Positions 33,661 to 35,041 of a stretch of DNA of 35,041 nt are shown one piece after another. Source of the stretch: Desulfovibrio sp. (lineage in GTDB: Bacteria > Desulfobacterota > Desulfovibrionia > Desulfovibrionales > Desulfovibrionaceae). The stretch covers positions 1 through 35,041 of the forward strand of contig JAQVYA010000013.1 of the NCBI GenBank assembly GCA_028708865.1, in the 5' to 3' direction. Numbering within the stretch: the first letter of the stretch is position 1; the number at the start of each line of letters is the position of its first letter. Both the position numbers and the translations under genes were made by a program. The notes under the pieces are model-generated. The model saw only the letters and a program-made list of their open reading frames with translations. It ran no database searches and had not been told where the DNA came from.

Positions 33661-34854
33661 TCAGTCTTGCAGCATGTCAGGTCGGAGCCAGACCGTGTCT
33701 TCCAGCGATTTGTCGTGTTGGGCGCATTCGTGCACCAGGTCGATGACCCGGGCCACATGGTCCTTGCGGATATCGGCTCCTCCGAGCCCCCCCACGGCGG
33801 AAAGGGTCGGCACGTTCAGACGCGCCTTGCCCAGGGCTCCAAGCACTTCCTGGTAAACAATGCCTGACGACCAGCCGAAATTGACACTCTTGTCCACCAC
33901 GCCCACGGCCTTGCGGCCAGCCAGCAATTCCCCAAGCTGGATAGAGGGGAAGGGGCGCAGGCAACGCACGCGGATCAGGCCCACTTTCCGGCCTTGGGAA
34001 CGGGCATCATCCACCGCATCCTTGGCCGCACCGCTGAGCGCTCCGATGACCACAAGCACCTCATCCGCATCCTCCAACCGGTAGGTATCCAATAGCCCGC
34101 CATAACTCCTCCCAAAAACCTCGGCGAACTTCGCGTCGGCCTGCTCAATCACGGACAGGGCCTGCTTCATGCTCCAGAGATGATCTTCGCGGTATTCCAT
34201 CATCAAATCGCCCGGCGTGTTGCCGTCCACCATGCACGGAGCGTTCACATCGAGCATCTGGCGGACATTGGGCGCAGGCAAAAAAGCGTCCACCTGCTCC
34301 TGGTCGGGCATGCTGACGACTGCGGACTGGTGGGAAAGGTAAAAGCCATCGTAGCAGACGTGCACGGGAATCATCACATCAGGATGCTCCGCGATCATGT
34401 ATCCTTGTATGATGCTGTCCAGAATTTCCTGGTTGCTTTCCGCGTAAAGATGGATCCATCCGGCATCACGCACGGAATGGGTGTCTTGCAGGCCGCTCCA
34501 GACCGTTACCGGGGAAATCATCTCGCGGTTGGCAATGGCCATGACCATGGGAATGCGGGCCGTGGACATGCTGAAATACGGCTCATACATAAAGGCCAGT
34601 CCCTGCCCGGAAGTGGCGGTAAAAACCCGCTCGCCCATCATGCCCGCCCCCTTGAGGATGCTCATGACGGAATATTCGGACTCCGGAGAGATGAACTCAC
34701 CGGACATTTCGCCGTTGGCCACCATGGCGGCCAGATACTCCACCACGGAAGACTGCGGGGTGATGGGGTAGCCGACCACACGGTCCACCTTGCAAAGCCG
34801 CACCGCATGGGCGGCACACTCGTTGCCAGTCAATGCATCACGTGTTTCCAACAT
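33661..34854 (-). CDS. 2-oxoacid:ferredoxin oxidoreductase, alpha subunit
   Basis: 397 residues of the PorA/VorA family. The N-terminal domain has VVGYPITPQSSVVEYLAAM (about 27-45) and FTATSGQGLAFMYEP; the C-terminal domain (about 255-390) carries VLVVIGALSGAAKDAVDDA and ends in the region that contacts the gamma subunit. With the beta subunit it forms the thiamine-dependent decarboxylating core. It differs clearly from KorA at 8017-9168, so two separate enzymes are encoded in the window. Six bases separate it from the delta gene; GGAG lies upstream. Confidence 0.93.
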   Translation of the reverse strand: MLETRDALTGNECAAHAVRLCKVDRVVGYPITPQSSVVEYLAAMVANGEMSGEFISPESEYSVMSILKGAGMMGERVFTATSGQGLAFMYEPYFSMSTARIPMVMAIANREMISPVTVWSGLQDTHSVRDAGWIHLYAESNQEILDSIIQGYMIAEHPDVMIPVHVCYDGFYLSHQSAVVSMPDQEQVDAFLPAPNVRQMLDVNAPCMVDGNTPGDLMMEYREDHLWSMKQALSVIEQADAKFAEVFGRSYGGLLDTYRLEDADEVLVVIGALSGAAKDAVDDARSQGRKVGLIRVRCLRPFPSIQLGELLAGRKAVGVVDKSVNFGWSSGIVYQEVLGALGKARLNVPTLSAVGGLGGADIRKDHVARVIDLVHECAQHDKSLEDTVWLRPDMLQD

Positions 34855-34860
34855 CTGCCA

Positions 34861-35041
34861 TTACTCCTGAACCCAATCGATTGCTTGTTTCGGACATTCC
34901 ACCCGGCAGATCCCGCACCCCTTGCAATAGGTCAGATCAATCTCGGTGGGGCCGTCCCCGCCGTTGTGAATACAGTTCACCGGGCAATACATGGCGCAAA
35001 TGCCGCAACGCACACAGTCCTCCTCGCGGATCACCGGGCGG
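34861..35041 (-). CDS. 2-oxoacid:ferredoxin oxidoreductase, ferredoxin-like delta subunit (5' end outside window)
   Basis: The last 59 residues of a dicluster ferredoxin; the frame is open to the window edge. Two cysteine motifs are visible, CVRCGICAMYCPVNC and CKGCGICRVECPK, each fitting one [4Fe-4S] cluster. The order delta-alpha-beta follows the Por/Vor operon pattern; a gamma subunit is not seen and would be expected further upstream, outside the window. Confidence 0.9.
   Translation of the reverse strand, partial: RPVIREEDCVRCGICAMYCPVNCIHNGGDGPTEIDLTYCKGCGICRVECPKQAIDWVQE

Overview
The window reads as chromosomal DNA of a motile, sulfate-reducing deltaproteobacterium of the Desulfovibrio group. 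The main reasons are a complete qrcABCD set (the menaquinone reductase complex known from sulfate reducers), a flavodoxin very like the Desulfovibrio vulgaris type, several ferredoxin-linked 2-oxoacid oxidoreductases and a 2-hydroxycarboxylate transporter. No tRNA, rRNA, CRISPR array, insertion sequence or prophage was seen. Most genes lie on the minus strand in compact operons with clear Shine-Dalgarno sites and strong intrinsic terminators.

Layout, left to right. 1-1.6 kb: the end of an MFS exporter, convergent with a methyltransferase. 1.7-3.5 kb: ssb, a small unknown gene and a biotin/lipoyl-like domain protein, all on the minus strand. 3.5-6.5 kb: a flagellar block, motA-motB-pilZ (minus) divergent from a FlgO-like lipoprotein (plus), with a sigma-28-type promoter facing each way. 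6.5-10.3 kb: korDABC (2-oxoglutarate:ferredoxin oxidoreductase type) and the cobalamin gene cbiC. 10.4-13.7 kb: a four-gene polar amino-acid ABC transporter of the glutamate/aspartate type. 14.6-15.4 kb: an acyl-ACP thioesterase. 15.5-20.4 kb: qrcABCD. 20.8-23.4 kb: rfbC (minus), then cvpA, mazG and a small unknown gene (plus). 23.4-25.4 kb: a secreted TPR protein, then a flavodoxin-led operon with two small TPR proteins behind a Fur-box-like promoter. 25.5-26.1 kb: an Hsp20 chaperone. 26.2-29.0 kb: a 2-hydroxycarboxylate transporter in operon with an unusual ferredoxin and a cysteine-motif protein of unknown function. 29.7-30.1 kb: an Lrp/AsnC regulator. 30.5-35.0 kb: a second 2-oxoacid:ferredoxin oxidoreductase (delta-alpha-beta) followed by butyrate kinase and phosphate butyryltransferase.

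How the genes fit together (inference): the amino-acid importer, the two ferredoxin-reducing oxoacid oxidoreductases, the acyl-CoA to acyl-phosphate to ATP module (Ptb-Buk), the hydroxycarboxylate transporter and the Lrp-type regulator suggest that amino and organic acids feed reduced ferredoxin, ATP and short-chain acids, while Qrc passes periplasmic electrons into the menaquinone pool for sulfate respiration. The flavodoxin operon looks like an iron-limitation response replacing ferredoxin.

The parts least explained by known families are the transporter-ferredoxin-cysteine protein cassette, the cysteine-rich TPR protein behind the flavodoxin, and the biotin-like gene whose reading frame continues upstream of any start codon.
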